From assembly GCF_013256425.1 (NCBI RefSeq), contig NZ_CP053904.1, forward strand, positions 3,286,001-3,350,000: a DNA stretch of 64,000 nucleotides. The letters are read 5' to 3'. This DNA is from Hymenobacter sp. BRD67 (GTDB taxonomy: Bacteria; Bacteroidota; Bacteroidia; Cytophagales; Hymenobacteraceae). Below the pieces are notes generated by a model that did no database searches, was not told the origin of the DNA, and saw only the letters and a program-made list of their open reading frames with translations. Shown in pieces: positions 1-9,794 of this stretch; the stretch's first letter is position 1, and the number at the start of each line of letters is the position of its first letter. A program made the position numbers and the translations under genes.

Positions 1-1077
1 GTTAAGCGCAAACCGCTGCGCTCGTATCCTTCGCTGCAACCCGACCGCTATTACACCGACGGCCGGCCCTTGGCCAACTCGCTGTTGGTGGGGGCCATGT
101 TTCGCTTCAACGAGGAATGTGTGAAGTGGCTGAATGAGCCTGAACCAGGGGCGGGCTTTCTGTTTCGGCCCCGCGAAAGCGAGGAGTTACTGCGCGCCGC
201 CGGCAAAAGCCTGCTCGATACGCCGGCCCATGCCATGGGCGCCGACCCCGGCGTGGCCCGGCTGTTCTATACCCTTAATACTATATCCAGCCTGCGCTAT
301 GAAGGTGGCGAAGGCGTAGGCCGCCTGCTGCTGGCGCGGCGCGGCCATCCCAACGTGGAGGAGGTTTTTGCCCTCACCTGCCCTACCGAGCTGAGCGATT
401 ACCGGGCCGTACGCAAGCTGCTCGAAATGGCCAGCCACGATGTGCACCTGCTGGCCGATGGCGAAAAAGTATATGCCCTGGGCCGCCAGGTGGGCCACTA
501 CGACCCCAGCCGCGAAGACTTGTTCGAGATTCACTTCGTCACGCACTACGCCTGGGAGTTTGCCCACGCCGGGCAGATACTGCTGCGCTCGCGCTACGGC
601 CTGCCTACCCTGCCCCGGCCCCGCCTCAACCTCAACCGCTTTCGGCGCGACCTCAAGCGCACCTTCAGCATTACGCGGCCCGATAAGGTAGAGCACCTCT
701 GGCAGGTAGTGCTCGAAGCCAGCCGCCAGCCAAAGGGTACGCTGCTCGTCATCACTACCGAAGCGCTGGCCGAGGCCGACCGCCTTAAGCTGCAATGCAC
801 GCTTATCGAGCCGGTACCGCTTACGCCGCTCATCACCCAGCTCATTACGGCTATCGACGGGGCCGTACTACTCGACCCCGAAGGCTATTGCTATTCTATC
901 GGCGTTATTCTCGACGGGAAAGCCAGCGGCCACGGTACCAGCACACGCGGGGCGCGCTACAATTCGGCCGTGCGCTACGTCGATAGCTCGCCCTACCCCT
1001 GCCTCGTGGTAGTAGTGAGCGAAGACGGCATGGTGGATGTGCTTACCAAAGAGAACCTGGCGGAAGCCCGGCAGTAA
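1..1077 (+). CDS. DisA_N-fold (DACNV-like) nucleotide-sensor protein, 5' truncated
   Basis: The reading frame is open from base 1, so the true start lies outside the window; 358 residues are visible. The C-terminal third resembles the diadenylate cyclase (DisA_N) fold: the DGA motif is present (bases 856-864, IDGAVLLDPEG), followed by IGVILDG. Where active cyclases have G-T-R-H-R-T-A, this protein reads GARYNSAVR (bases 949-975), so the catalytic RHR is RYN. This suggests a nucleotide-binding sensor of the DACN type (DACNV-like) and not a c-di-AMP synthase. The N-terminal two thirds has no motif I recognise. It converges on the next gene with a 13-base gap. The family call is from motif memory; an active cyclase remains possible. 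Confidence 0.6.
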   Translation, partial: VKRKPLRSYPSLQPDRYYTDGRPLANSLLVGAMFRFNEECVKWLNEPEPGAGFLFRPRESEELLRAAGKSLLDTPAHAMGADPGVARLFYTLNTISSLRYEGGEGVGRLLLARRGHPNVEEVFALTCPTELSDYRAVRKLLEMASHDVHLLADGEKVYALGRQVGHYDPSREDLFEIHFVTHYAWEFAHAGQILLRSRYGLPTLPRPRLNLNRFRRDLKRTFSITRPDKVEHLWQVVLEASRQPKGTLLVITTEALAEADRLKLQCTLIEPVPLTPLITQLITAIDGAVLLDPEGYCYSIGVILDGKASGHGTSTRGARYNSAVRYVDSSPYPCLVVVVSEDGMVDVLTKENLAEARQ

Positions 1078-1090
1078 GCCAGCAAAAAAA

Positions 1091-1615
1091 TTAGTAGCTT
1101 TTGCCAGGGCTGCCCTTCTTTGCCCGAAACGACCAGGTGACGCGAAAGACCGCTACCACGTCGCCGGCTTCGTCGCGGCCGGTGCTGGTGGCGACAACGC
1201 TGCGACCCTCGCCGGTGGCGCGGCTTTCGGCCACCGCCTGCGCAATAGCCGCGCCGTCGGCACAGGTGAAAGCAATGGTACCCACGGCTTTTTTGCTGAA
1301 CTCGGCCGTGAGGCCTACCACCAGCATCGATACCGGCCCGCCGCTCTGCACCTGCATCATAGCCTGAATACCCGAAGCCAGCTCGGCCGCCATTGCCAGG
1401 CAGGCAAAGTAGATGCTCCGAAAAGGATTTTGGGTGAGGTACTTATACCGAATAGAAACAGTAGCCGCCTCCGGCGTAAGGGCCAGCAGCCGCAGGCCGG
1501 CTAGCCAGGCCATCGGCAGCTTGCGCAGCATAAACAGCCGCAGCCGGGCGGGGCTAAGCACCTGGCGGCGAAACGCCGCCGCAGGGTCGGCCACTGAAAT
1601 GGGAGAAGAAGTCAT
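1091..1615 (-). CDS. DUF4442 / hotdog-fold thioesterase-like protein
   Basis: Protein of 174 residues from the ATG at 1615; a GTG two codons upstream is also possible. The pattern resembles the DUF4442 (PaaI-like hotdog) family: an N-terminal helical part with YKYLTQNPFRSIYFACLAM, then MLVVGLTAEFSKKAVG and a C-terminal strand ending VFRVTWSFRAKK. Family members are cytoplasmic and usually annotated as putative thioesterases; the substrate is unknown. No signal peptide. It is followed at high coordinate by another minus-strand gene, with which it may be co-transcribed. Confidence 0.6.
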   Translation of the reverse strand: MTSSPISVADPAAAFRRQVLSPARLRLFMLRKLPMAWLAGLRLLALTPEAATVSIRYKYLTQNPFRSIYFACLAMAAELASGIQAMMQVQSGGPVSMLVVGLTAEFSKKAVGTIAFTCADGAAIAQAVAESRATGEGRSVVATSTGRDEAGDVVAVFRVTWSFRAKKGSPGKSY

Positions 1616-1660
1616 AACCACAAGGCACCGGCCGAAACAGACGCAGCCAGCGCCGCGAAG

Positions 1661-2155
1661 CTAGGGCTTTTTGACGCGCCGGGGCGGGGCTTTCTTAACC
1701 ACCAGCTCCTTGTAGCCAAACGTGGGGTCAGTTTCGCGCCCAAACTGTAGCTCCGGGAGCGCGCCCAGCACGATTTCGGCGGTGGTATAAATGCGGCAGC
1801 CATCAAGCAAATGGCCACCCAGCGTACGGCCCGTGCTATCGGCAACGGCCAGGTGCAGGTGCCCGCCCGCTGCGGCCGACAGCGTACCTACCAACGAGAC
1901 AATCTCAAAATGCCCGCGGTAGTGCGTGGCATTTTCCTGGTTGGCCAGGCGCAGGCTCACTTCGGCAAGGCTGCCGACGCAGGTAAGTACGGCAACGGCC
2001 TCAAGGTGATGAGCAGCTACAAAAGCCGTAAGCTGCTGGCGCAGGTCGGCGCCGGGCTTCAGGCGTAGTGCGTAGGCTTTGAGCGTAGAGGAAGGGACCA
2101 CGGCAGCGGTTGTTTGCGCCCGCACCGTGCCGGCGACCAGCCCGAGCAGTAGCAA
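1661..2155 (-). CDS. Secreted PPC-domain (DUF296) protein
   Basis: About 164 residues. The N-terminus is a signal peptide (LLLGLVAGTVRAQ, cleavage after A-Q likely). The rest matches the PPC/DUF296 fold: YALRLKPGADLRQQL, VLTCVGSLAEVSLRLAN, then the strand-turn GGHLHLAVADSTGRTLGGHL. PPC domains occur in plant AT-hook proteins and in stand-alone bacterial proteins of unclear role; export to the envelope is the odd feature here. The start is uncertain. Only TTG (2155) or an upstream CTG is available in frame, with a TAGCTTTG -7-like box just upstream (2178-2185), so the leader would be very short. Confidence 0.65.
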   Translation of the reverse strand: MLLLGLVAGTVRAQTTAAVVPSSTLKAYALRLKPGADLRQQLTAFVAAHHLEAVAVLTCVGSLAEVSLRLANQENATHYRGHFEIVSLVGTLSAAAGGHLHLAVADSTGRTLGGHLLDGCRIYTTAEIVLGALPELQFGRETDPTFGYKELVVKKAPPRRVKKP

Positions 2156-2231
2156 CGAAAGAAGTTTCAGTACCTCACAAAGCTAAGCGGGAAGCGGCCC
2201 GACAGCCCGGCGCTTTCCTTCTACCTGGCTT

Positions 2232-3452
2232 TTATTTGCTAAATCGCACCGTGCCGTAGCGCACCTTGATATTCACATTGCCGGCACCGGGTGCCGGCAC
2301 CCGGCCGCCGTACACCCCCAGCACATCGGCAATGCCCTGGCTCGTCTCGCCCGAGGAAAGCACGCGCACCTGCTTTTTATCGACCAGCAGCTGGCCCTGC
2401 TCGGTGCTCACGTCGAAGCGAAAGCTGGGGGTAGCCTCGGCAAACCCCAGCCGGATGGTGCTATAGCCGCCATCGAGAGTTATCTGGCGAAAGTTGGCTC
2501 CCATGTCGCGCACTTCAAAATCGGGGCAGTAGCGCACGGCCATATCGAGGCCTTCGCTGAGCTTCCCTACGCTAAAGTGTGAATAGCCCGATGAGCCCCG
2601 CAAAGTGCGCACGGTACCCAACGCCACATCGCCGTACTTGCTGTGCACCGTCAGGTCGTGCACCGTGCCCATATCTACGTCTGAATAATTAGTGCGCAGC
2701 TCAATCTGCTCACCGGCTTCCAGGCGCAGGCGGGCGTAGTCGGCTTCAAAGCTGGCCTGGCGGGCATAGGGCAACGTTGCGTCGCCGTTGGCAATATGCA
2801 CCACGGTGCCGGTGCCGGCCAAGCGGCCGGTGCGCAGCGTGCCGTAGTTTACGGAGAGCTTCGCCGGGCCCTGCCAATCGCTGGCTACTGCCACATCGGC
2901 AAAGCTGGTGGTTACGCACAGAGCGGTAGTGCCAGGCAGCCACACAGTATAGTTTACCTCATAGCGGCAGCCGCCCCCGCTGCATTTACCCTTCAGGGCC
3001 GGGCCAAACTGCGAGCTGACGGCTACCCCACCCGTGCGGGCATCGTACTCGAGCCACTGCACACTCAGGCCATCGAGCAGCTGGTCGGCCGCCACAGCTG
3101 TTTCGGCGCGAGCTACCAGCTCGGCTTCAACCTTCATTTCCGGCTTGTCCCAGCTACTTATGCGCACGTGTCCGTACCGGGTATCGAGCGAAAAAGCCTG
3201 CCCCGCCTTCACTACCCGAAAGCTGCGGCTGATACGCCGCCGCTGCTCAATAGGAGGCGTTTTTTCTTCCTGCACCGGGCTGAGCTGCGCGGCCGGGGCC
3301 TCCTGCCCTCCGCCGGCAGCGGGTGCTATATAGTACGTTATCTGTGTCCGGTCAGCAGGCCGCTCGGGGACAGTCTGGCCCAGCACGGGCCTGCATAGCC
3401 CAACCACTAGCAGCCCCAGTCCGGCCAGCTGAAAATTACGCTTAGTGGTCAT
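2232..3452 (-). CDS. Secreted DUF4097-like beta-repeat protein, ECF target operon
   Basis: 406 residues with a signal peptide (GLGLLVVGLCRPVLGQ). The body is a repeating beta pattern of the form Y-G/S-x-V/L-x-x-G: YGHVRISSW near residue 95, then YGTLRTG, YSDVDMGTV, YGDVALGTV, YSHFSVGKL, YSTIRLG and YGTVRFSK at the C-terminus. This is typical of DUF4097/adhesin-like single-stranded beta-helix proteins encoded beside ECF sigma factors in Bacteroidota. Four cysteines cluster near CSGGGCRYEV. It overlaps the anti-sigma gene by 11 bases and is thus translationally linked to it. Molecular function unknown; an envelope stress effector is a reasonable inference. Confidence 0.6.
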   Translation of the reverse strand: MTTKRNFQLAGLGLLVVGLCRPVLGQTVPERPADRTQITYYIAPAAGGGQEAPAAQLSPVQEEKTPPIEQRRRISRSFRVVKAGQAFSLDTRYGHVRISSWDKPEMKVEAELVARAETAVAADQLLDGLSVQWLEYDARTGGVAVSSQFGPALKGKCSGGGCRYEVNYTVWLPGTTALCVTTSFADVAVASDWQGPAKLSVNYGTLRTGRLAGTGTVVHIANGDATLPYARQASFEADYARLRLEAGEQIELRTNYSDVDMGTVHDLTVHSKYGDVALGTVRTLRGSSGYSHFSVGKLSEGLDMAVRYCPDFEVRDMGANFRQITLDGGYSTIRLGFAEATPSFRFDVSTEQGQLLVDKKQVRVLSSGETSQGIADVLGVYGGRVPAPGAGNVNIKVRYGTVRFSK

Positions 3453-4242
3453 TCCGGCGCATTACATTGTCGGCTATTCCCCGGCTATCGGCCAGCACAT
3501 ACTCGCCATTGGCGGAAGCACTGCCGCCAGCCAGGTCGGCCTGGTCGCTGCCGTGCAGCTGCAGCTGCCGGTCCAGAATATCGAGCCTGATTTGCAGATT
3601 GCGATTCATTGCCGTCAGCACTACTTCGGGCTGCGGATGACGGGGCAGCTCACGCTTCAGCTGCTGATAGCTCGAATCGAGGCCAATAAGCTCGCGCGTC
3701 CACTCGGCCGTCGCAGACGGCGCAAGCTGGCTAAGCTGCGTTTGGCGGTCGGTAAGCTGCGCAATGTAGTAGCGCTCCATGCCATGCACAGCCGTGTCAA
3801 GGCGGGCATCTACGTCGGCGCCACCCTGGCTGGCGGCCAGCACACTGGCATCGGGGCCCAGGTATAGGGCGGCATCGGTAGCACTGCTGGTAGCTTCGGT
3901 GTGCTGGCTGGCTACCGCCGGGCTATGCTTGGTTTTCCAGGCTTCACCAGCGCCTGCCGCAATTATGAGCGCCGCCAGGGCCGCCGCAAGGCCATAGCGC
4001 TGCCAACGCTCGGCCTTAAAGGATGGCAATGCGGGCACCGGCGCCGGCTGTTGCGCCAGCTGCGGCTCGACGACCTGGTTTACAAATACACTCATGCGCG
4101 GCGACACCGCCTCAGCGCTGGCTTCGCCGTGCAGCTGCTTTTCGAGAGCAGCCCACAGCTCGGGCCGGGGCTCGTGCAGGTCGAAGTCGGCCCGGTGCCG
4201 CTCCGCGTAATTTTCTAGTGACTGACGACTAATAGGTTCCAT
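3442..4242 (-). CDS. Putative membrane anti-sigma factor
   Basis: 266 residues. The N-terminal 80 residues are cytoplasmic in character and contain FDLHEPRPELWAALEKQL, typical of Bacteroidota anti-sigma-like proteins. One transmembrane segment follows at about residues 83-98 (YGLAAALAALIIAAGAG), then a periplasmic helical part with heptad-like spacing (RYYIAQLTDRQTQLSQL, YQQLKRELPRHPQPEVVL). It lies between an ECF sigma gene and the DUF4097-like gene. No zinc-finger cysteines are visible. The anti-sigma role is inferred from position and topology. Confidence 0.6.
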   Translation of the reverse strand: MEPISRQSLENYAERHRADFDLHEPRPELWAALEKQLHGEASAEAVSPRMSVFVNQVVEPQLAQQPAPVPALPSFKAERWQRYGLAAALAALIIAAGAGEAWKTKHSPAVASQHTEATSSATDAALYLGPDASVLAASQGGADVDARLDTAVHGMERYYIAQLTDRQTQLSQLAPSATAEWTRELIGLDSSYQQLKRELPRHPQPEVVLTAMNRNLQIRLDILDRQLQLHGSDQADLAGGSASANGEYVLADSRGIADNVMRRNDH

Positions 4243-4369
4243 AATGAATAGGGTTCCGCCTCAACGCGGAGTAGAACAATTGCGCGGGGCTAATACGAGT
4301 GCCACGCCGCAACGGCTGGTAACTTGGGGTGGGTAGGAGAAGAATTTGCTAAAGCGTAATGCTGGTCTG

Positions 4370-4945
4370 CTAACTCAGGCCGCGCTGCATCGCCAGCTCG
4401 CGCAGGCGCTGCCGCGCCCGACTGTACTGCGACTTCGAGGTCGATTCGGTAATGCCCAGAATGCCGGCTATTTCAAGGTGGTCGTAGCCTTCCAGCAGGT
4501 AAAGCGAGAGCACCACCCGGTAGCCATCGGGCAGCTCCTGAATGCAGCGCCGCAGTACGTCGGCCCGGTACTGCTGCTCATCGGCATCGTCGGCGGCGTG
4601 CGGCGACACCTGCTCGGCGGGGGCCGCGTCGTGGTGAAAGTCTTCGAGCGGCACCAGCTGCAAGCGCCGCTGCCGTAGGCAATTAATACTCTTATTTACT
4701 ACAATGCGCTTGAGCCAGGCTCCGAACGACGAGTCGCCCTTATACCCACTCAGCTCCCGAAACGCGCTCAGGAAAGACTCCTGCAATACATCCTCCGCCT
4801 CGGCATAGTCGCCCGTGATACGCAGCGCCGCGTTAAACATGGCCTTCGAGTAGCGGCGGTACAGCTCGGCCTGCGCCTGCCGGTCGTTTACGCGGCACCG
4901 CTCTACCAGCGGGGCATTAATATCGATATAGGCAACGGCTTCCAT
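4370..4945 (-). CDS. ECF sigma-70 family RNA polymerase sigma factor
   Basis: 191 residues from the ATG at 4945. Region 2 is clear (LYRRYSKAMFNAALRITGD, EAEDVLQESFLSAFREL, WLKRIVVNKSINCLRQRR) and region 4 too (LPDGYRVVLSLYLLEGYDHLEIAGILGI, SKSQYSRARQRLREL). It directs RNA polymerase to a small regulon and is probably held by the product of the next gene, 127 bases downstream. The promoter is unclear: a GACCTTTG box about 30 bases upstream is off consensus and might be self-recognised. Confidence 0.85.
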   Translation of the reverse strand: MEAVAYIDINAPLVERCRVNDRQAQAELYRRYSKAMFNAALRITGDYAEAEDVLQESFLSAFRELSGYKGDSSFGAWLKRIVVNKSINCLRQRRLQLVPLEDFHHDAAPAEQVSPHAADDADEQQYRADVLRRCIQELPDGYRVVLSLYLLEGYDHLEIAGILGITESTSKSQYSRARQRLRELAMQRGLS

Positions 4946-5103
4946 AGGCAAACTCGGCTAACAGTAAAGCGCAAAGGTCGGTGGCTTTCCGAAATTGTAC
5001 CCTAACAGACAAAGCGCACGTGCGTCGGGTTGCACTGCGTGACGATAATGATTACCAGCGCCCGAAGTACATATTAAATTTAATATATTACAAATCAACC
5101 TCC

Positions 5104-7729
5104 CTACTCCTGCGTCCGCTGCTGAAGCAGGCGCACTACCAGGCCCGTCCAGCCGGTTTGGTGGCTGGCCCCTAGGCCGTGGCCATCATCACCATGAAAA
5201 AACTCGTGAAACAGCAGGTAGTTTTTAAAATGCGGGTCGTGCTGCAATAGCACCGAGTTGCCGAAAGCCGGGCGCTTGCCATCGGCATCCTTCAGCAGCA
5301 GCCGGGCCAGGCGCGCGGCCAGGGCATCGGCTATTTCCTTGAGGTTGTGCTGCTGACCCGAGCCCGTCGGGTACTCTACCGTGAAGGTGTCGCCATAGTA
5401 GGCATAAAACCGCTGCAACGACTCGATAATGAGGTAGTTGACTGGGAACCAGACCGGCCCGCGCCAGTTGGAGTTGCCCCCAAACATATCCGATTCGGCT
5501 TCGCCCGGCACATACGTCACCGTGAAGCTCGATTCTTCGGCCTGGTACTCATACGGGTGCTCAAGGTGGTAGCGCGACAACGACCGGATGCCGTGGTCAG
5601 ACAGAAATTCGGTCTCATCCAGCATCCGTGCCAACACGCTTTTGAGGCGGCTGCGCCGCATCAGGCTCAGCAGATGGCGGTGCGTGCCCTTACCCAATTC
5701 CTGCCAGCGGCTTACCTGGCCCACGAGGTGCGGCCGGTTTTCTATCAGCCACTGAGCCCGGGCCGTAAACTGCGGCATGGCATTGAGCAGCTCATCCTCA
5801 ATCACCTCTACCGCAAACAGCGGAATCAGGCCTACCATGGAGCGAATGCGCAGGCGCGACCGCGAGTCGTCGGGGGTGTGCAGCACGTCGTAGTAAAACT
5901 GGTCTTCCTCGTCCCAGAGGTTAAAATCGCCCCCGCCCCGCGCGTCATCGCATAGGCAATGTGCAGAAAGTGCTCGAAGAACTTACTGGCCATTTCCTGA
6001 TACACGGGGTTAGTTTTGGCCAGCTCCAGCGCCATGCGCATCAGGTTGAGGGCAAACATGGCCATCCAGCTCGTGCCGTCACTCTGCTCAATCTTCCCGC
6101 CGGTGGGCAGCGGGGCCGAGCGGTCAAACACGCCGATGTTGTCCATCCCCAGAAAGCCCCCCTCGAAGATGTTGCGCTCGTCGTGGTCCTTGCGGTTTAC
6201 CCACCACGTAAACGTCATCACCAGCTTTTGAAACACGGCTTCCAGAAACGGGGTATCGCCGTTGCCGCCGTTAAGCTTACGGTCCATCTGGTACACGCGC
6301 CACGTAGCCCAAGCGTGTACCGGCGCATTCACATCCTCAAACTTCCACTCGTAGGCCGGCATCTGGCCGTTGGGATGCAGGTAGCCGTCCTGCGTCAGCA
6401 GCCGCAGCTGCTGCTTGGCAAAGCTGGCATCAACCATCGCCAGCGGCAGGCAATGAAAAGCCAGGTCCCAGGCCGCATACCACGGATACTCCCACTTATC
6501 GGGCATTGAGATGATGTCGGCATTGTGCAAGTGGCGCCAGCTTGAGTTGCGGCCTTTCTGCCGCTCCTTCGGCGCGGGCCAGGCCGGGTCGCCGTCGAGC
6601 CACTGGCTCACATCGTAGCAATAAAACTGCTTGCTCCAAAGCATACCGGCAAAAGCCTGCCGCTGCACATTGCGGGCATCCGGGTCAGCCACGCCCTCCT
6701 GCACACACTCGTAAAACACTTCGGCTTCCTGCTGCCGGGTGGCAAAAAGCTCGTCAAAATTCGCAAACGGCGTATCATGTACCGGCTGGCTCAAGCGCAG
6801 ACGTACCACCTGCGCTTCGCCCGGTGCAATTGTAAACACGTAATGCGCCGCCGCTTTCGTACCCGTTCGGGCCAGGTTCACCGCTTTCTGCCGGCCGCCT
6901 ACCAGATAGTCGTTAATACCATCCTTAAAGTAGGATTCGCCGGCTGGCTGGCGGCCCAGCAGGCTCGTATTAGTTTCATTCTCACAGAACAGCAGCTCGG
7001 GCTCCTGGTCACTATATAACTGGTACTGGCCCAGCTCCGAATGTGTAGCCTGCACTACCCCGGCTGCCACTTGGCGCAGTTCGGGGCGCCGGTCGTCGTT
7101 GCCCCAGGCCCAGGTATTACGAAACCATAGCTGCGGCAGCACGTGCAAAGTAGCAGCTTCCGGCCCGCGGTTGTGCGCTGTAATGCGTACCAGCACATCG
7201 TCGGGCGCGGCCTTGGCATATTCTATAAATACATCGAAGTAGCGGCTCTCGTCAAAAATACCGGTATCCAGCAGCTCGTACTCCGGCTCCAGCCGGGTGC
7301 GCCGGCCATTCTCCGCTAGCAGCTTTTCGTACGGAAAAGCATGCTGCGGATACTTATAAAGCATTTTCATGTACGAGTGCGTGGGCGTACTATCCAGGTA
7401 ATAGTACTGCTCCTTCACATCCTCCCATGGTTGCCCTGGCCGTTTGTCAAGCCAAAAAGCCGCTCCTTCAGCTGCTCATCGACTCCGTTCCACAGGCCCA
7501 CGCCAAAACATAGCCGCTGCTTATCGTCGCTAAGCCCTGCAATGCCTTCTTCTCCCCAGCGATAGGCATACGAGCGCGCCATCTCGTGCGTGATAAAGTC
7601 CCAGGCATTGCCATCGGCGCTATAGTCTTCGCGCACCGTGCCCCACTGCCGCTCGGTAAGGTAAGGGCCGAATTTTCGCCAGCTCGCTGTATGGTTATTG
7701 GCTTCCGCCAGACGTCGCTGCTCTTCCAT
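5104..7729 (-). CDS. GH63-like glucosidase (MGH1 type), two 1-base deletions
   Basis: Reconstructed length 875 residues, spread over three frames. Segment 1 (7729-7415) holds [18 protein letters not shown]. Segment 2 (7418-5832) holds [15 protein letters not shown], the [15 protein letters not shown] motif and [15 protein letters not shown]. Segment 3 (to 5104) holds [16 protein letters not shown]. This is the MGH1-type glucosidase family related to GH63, an (alpha/alpha)6 enzyme acting on alpha-glucosides. The first break is one base lost in the C run at 7424-7426 (GNHGxDVKEQ restored). The second is in the C run at 5936-5939 (TRGGGGDFN restored). No signal peptide, so probably cytoplasmic. 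Genuine inactivation cannot be excluded. Confidence 0.75.
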
Positions 7730-7894
7730 TAATATAATAAATTATTAATATTACTCCTAGCCACTGACACCCTGACGCTAGGCCGGCTGTCGCCGCTCCT
7801 GTATTCTTTATTTCGTAATACTGGTTCGCACGCTCACAGTTGCCTTTGGGTACGCTTTACTACAAACCCGGCGTTCTATCCAGAATAGCGCACA

Positions 7895-7929
7895 AAAAAA
7901 GGGACGTGCCGTGAAGCACGTCCCTTTTT
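7895..7929 (-). terminator. Terminator after rplQ
   Basis: Perfect inverted repeat gggacgtgc / gcacgtccc flanked by A and T runs, 18 bases past the rplQ stop. It ends the alpha-operon transcript and, having A and T tracts on both sides, could work in either direction. Confidence 0.85.
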
Positions 7930-7946
7930 CTATAGTTAGCAGCTAA

Positions 7947-8528
7947 CTACTCAGCGGCAGCTTGCTCGCGGGTTTCCCCGTTGGTCAGCGTGTCGGTAGC
8001 TGTGTCTGCCGGAGCCGACTCGGTAGTAGTGGCAGCCGGAGCATCAGCCACCACAGCGGCCGACGTACCAGCTTCATTACCAGCCTCCGACTTGCCACCC
8101 CGACGACGCGAACGACGGGTAGTAGTAGTTTTGGCTTCAGCAGCATTCTTGGCTTCGAGCAGCGTCTCGTTGAAGTCAACCAGCTCGATGATGCACATAT
8201 CGGCGTTGTCACCGGCGCGGGTAGCGCTCAGCTTCAGAATGCGGGTATAGCCACCCGGACGGTTGGCAATCCGACCGGCAATCTCTCCGTACAGCTCCTT
8301 AATACTTTCCTTGCTTTGCAGGGTAGCGAAAACAGTACGGCGCGAGTGCGTCGTATCGTCTTTAGCCTTAGTCAGCAATGGCTCCACAAACTGGCGCAAA
8401 GCTTTGGCTTTGGCAACCGTCGTGGTTACGCGCTTGTGGAGAATGAGCGACGAAGCCATGTTCGACAGCATCGCGTTGCGGTGGGAGGCTGTGCGCCCCA
8501 GGTGGTTGATTTTTTTACCGTGTCTCAT
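7947..8528 (-). CDS. rplQ: 50S ribosomal protein L17 with long C-terminal tail
   Basis: 193 residues. The first about 126 are canonical L17 ([59 protein letters not shown]). They are followed by about 67 residues of low complexity: a basic patch RRSRRRGG, then an Ala/Thr/Glu-rich acidic stretch. Binds 23S rRNA near the exit tunnel. Last gene of the alpha operon, 247 bases downstream of rpoA with a long inverted repeat in the gap. Confidence 0.95.
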   Translation of the reverse strand: MRHGKKINHLGRTASHRNAMLSNMASSLILHKRVTTTVAKAKALRQFVEPLLTKAKDDTTHSRRTVFATLQSKESIKELYGEIAGRIANRPGGYTRILKLSATRAGDNADMCIIELVDFNETLLEAKNAAEAKTTTTRRSRRRGGKSEAGNEAGTSAAVVADAPAATTTESAPADTATDTLTNGETREQAAAE

Positions 8529-8700
8529 CGGACAGATTGGTTAAATGCTACGCTTGCGGACCAGGACCACGGCGGGTCAACGGACCTCATTAGAACCCTA
8601 ATCCCGAGGGCGTAGCGGATTGAAAATAAGGCAGAAATATAAAATGTGGCAGATGTGAAAATTGCTTTTCTGGTCACCCCGCCTCATTCGTAACCTAAAA

Positions 8701-8767
8701 AATGTGGGAGTTGGAAGTGTGAGTCGGGGCATTGGCCACATTTCCTCATTCTTCCACCTCCCACATT
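8701..8767 (-). repeat. Imperfect 23-bp inverted repeat between rpoA and rplQ
   Basis: Arms 8701-8723 and 8745-8767 (starting aatgtgggagttgg and ending ccacctcccacatt) pair with three mismatches around a 21-base loop. It starts 9 bases beyond the rpoA stop. It lacks a clear T tract on the minus strand and resembles an RNA processing or attenuation hairpin more than a classic terminator. The rest of the 247-base gap (8529-8700) shows no gene. Confidence 0.6.
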
Positions 8768-8775
8768 CAATAATT

Positions 8776-9765
8776 CTAGTCTTCGTCGAGGCGATACTTG
8801 CTCAGGTCCATGCCGAAATGGAGACCCTTCTCCTCAACCAGGTTTTCCAGCTCAGTGAGGCTCTTCTTACCGAAGTTGCGGAACTTCATCATGTCGGCCA
8901 TGTCGAGCTGTACCAGCTCGCCCAGGGTTTTGATGTCGGCCGCTTTCAGGCAGTTATAAGCCCGTACCGAAAGGTCCATCTCGCCGAGCGAAGTTTTCAG
9001 CACCTTGCGCATAGCGAGGGTTTCCTCATCAATCGGCTCGGCAGCCGCCGGGCGGTTACCGCTCAGCTGCATCGTGCTGTCTGAGAACAGCATAAAGTGC
9101 TGAATCAGGATATTGGCGGCACCTTTCAGCGCCTCCTCCGGATGAATCGAGCCGTCGGTCTGGATTTCAATCAGCAACCGCTCGTAGTCAGTCTTCTGCT
9201 CTACGCGCGTGTTCTCGATGCTGTACTTCACGTTCTTGATAGGCGTGTAGATAGCATCAATGGCAATCTGACCAAAAACCTGGTCGGTGGGCTTGTTCTC
9301 GTCGGCGGGTACGTAGCCCCGGCCCCGCGCAATCGTCAGCTCAAACTCCAGCTCCTTGGCTGGGTCGAGGTTGCAGATAACCAGCTTCGGATTCAGAATT
9401 TGAAAACCTACGGCAAACTTGCCAATGTCGCCAGCCGTAAAGCTGTCCTGACCGCTTACGCGCACCGTAATCTTGTCCTCAATGGCGTCGCTGATTTTCT
9501 TGAAGCGCACTTGCTTGAGGTTCAGGATGATTTCGGACATATCCTCAATCACTCCTTCAATCGTCGAGAACTCGTGCAGCACCGAAGTCGTGCGCACCGA
9601 CGTAATGGCGAAGCCCTCCAGCGACGACAGCAGAATGCGCCGCAGCGCGTTCCCAATCGTGACGCCGTAGCCCTTCTCCAGAGGCTTGAATTCAAACGTT
9701 CCGGTGAAGTCGTCGGATTTCTCCATCACCACCTTCTCCGGCATCTGAAAAGCTAAGATTGACAT
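8776..9765 (-). CDS. rpoA: RNA polymerase alpha subunit
   Basis: 329 residues, usual length. N-terminal dimerisation domain ([36 protein letters not shown]) and C-terminal domain for UP-element and activator contacts ([18 protein letters not shown] region, [16 protein letters not shown]). Assembles beta and beta-prime into core enzyme. Lies between rpsD and rplQ, the standard alpha-operon order. Confidence 0.97.
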   Translation of the reverse strand: MSILAFQMPEKVVMEKSDDFTGTFEFKPLEKGYGVTIGNALRRILLSSLEGFAITSVRTTSVLHEFSTIEGVIEDMSEIILNLKQVRFKKISDAIEDKITVRVSGQDSFTAGDIGKFAVGFQILNPKLVICNLDPAKELEFELTIARGRGYVPADENKPTDQVFGQIAIDAIYTPIKNVKYSIENTRVEQKTDYERLLIEIQTDGSIHPEEALKGAANILIQHFMLFSDSTMQLSGNRPAAAEPIDEETLAMRKVLKTSLGEMDLSVRAYNCLKAADIKTLGELVQLDMADMMKFRNFGKKSLTELENLVEEKGLHFGMDLSKYRLDED

Positions 9766-9794
9766 ATGTGGGGCGTTTAGTTATTTAAAAGTAA

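Noticed and set aside
1..1077. Active diadenylate cyclase DisA or CdaA
   Set aside because: The RHR motif is degenerate and the N-terminal part is not the DisA linker/HhH layout or CdaA membrane domain.
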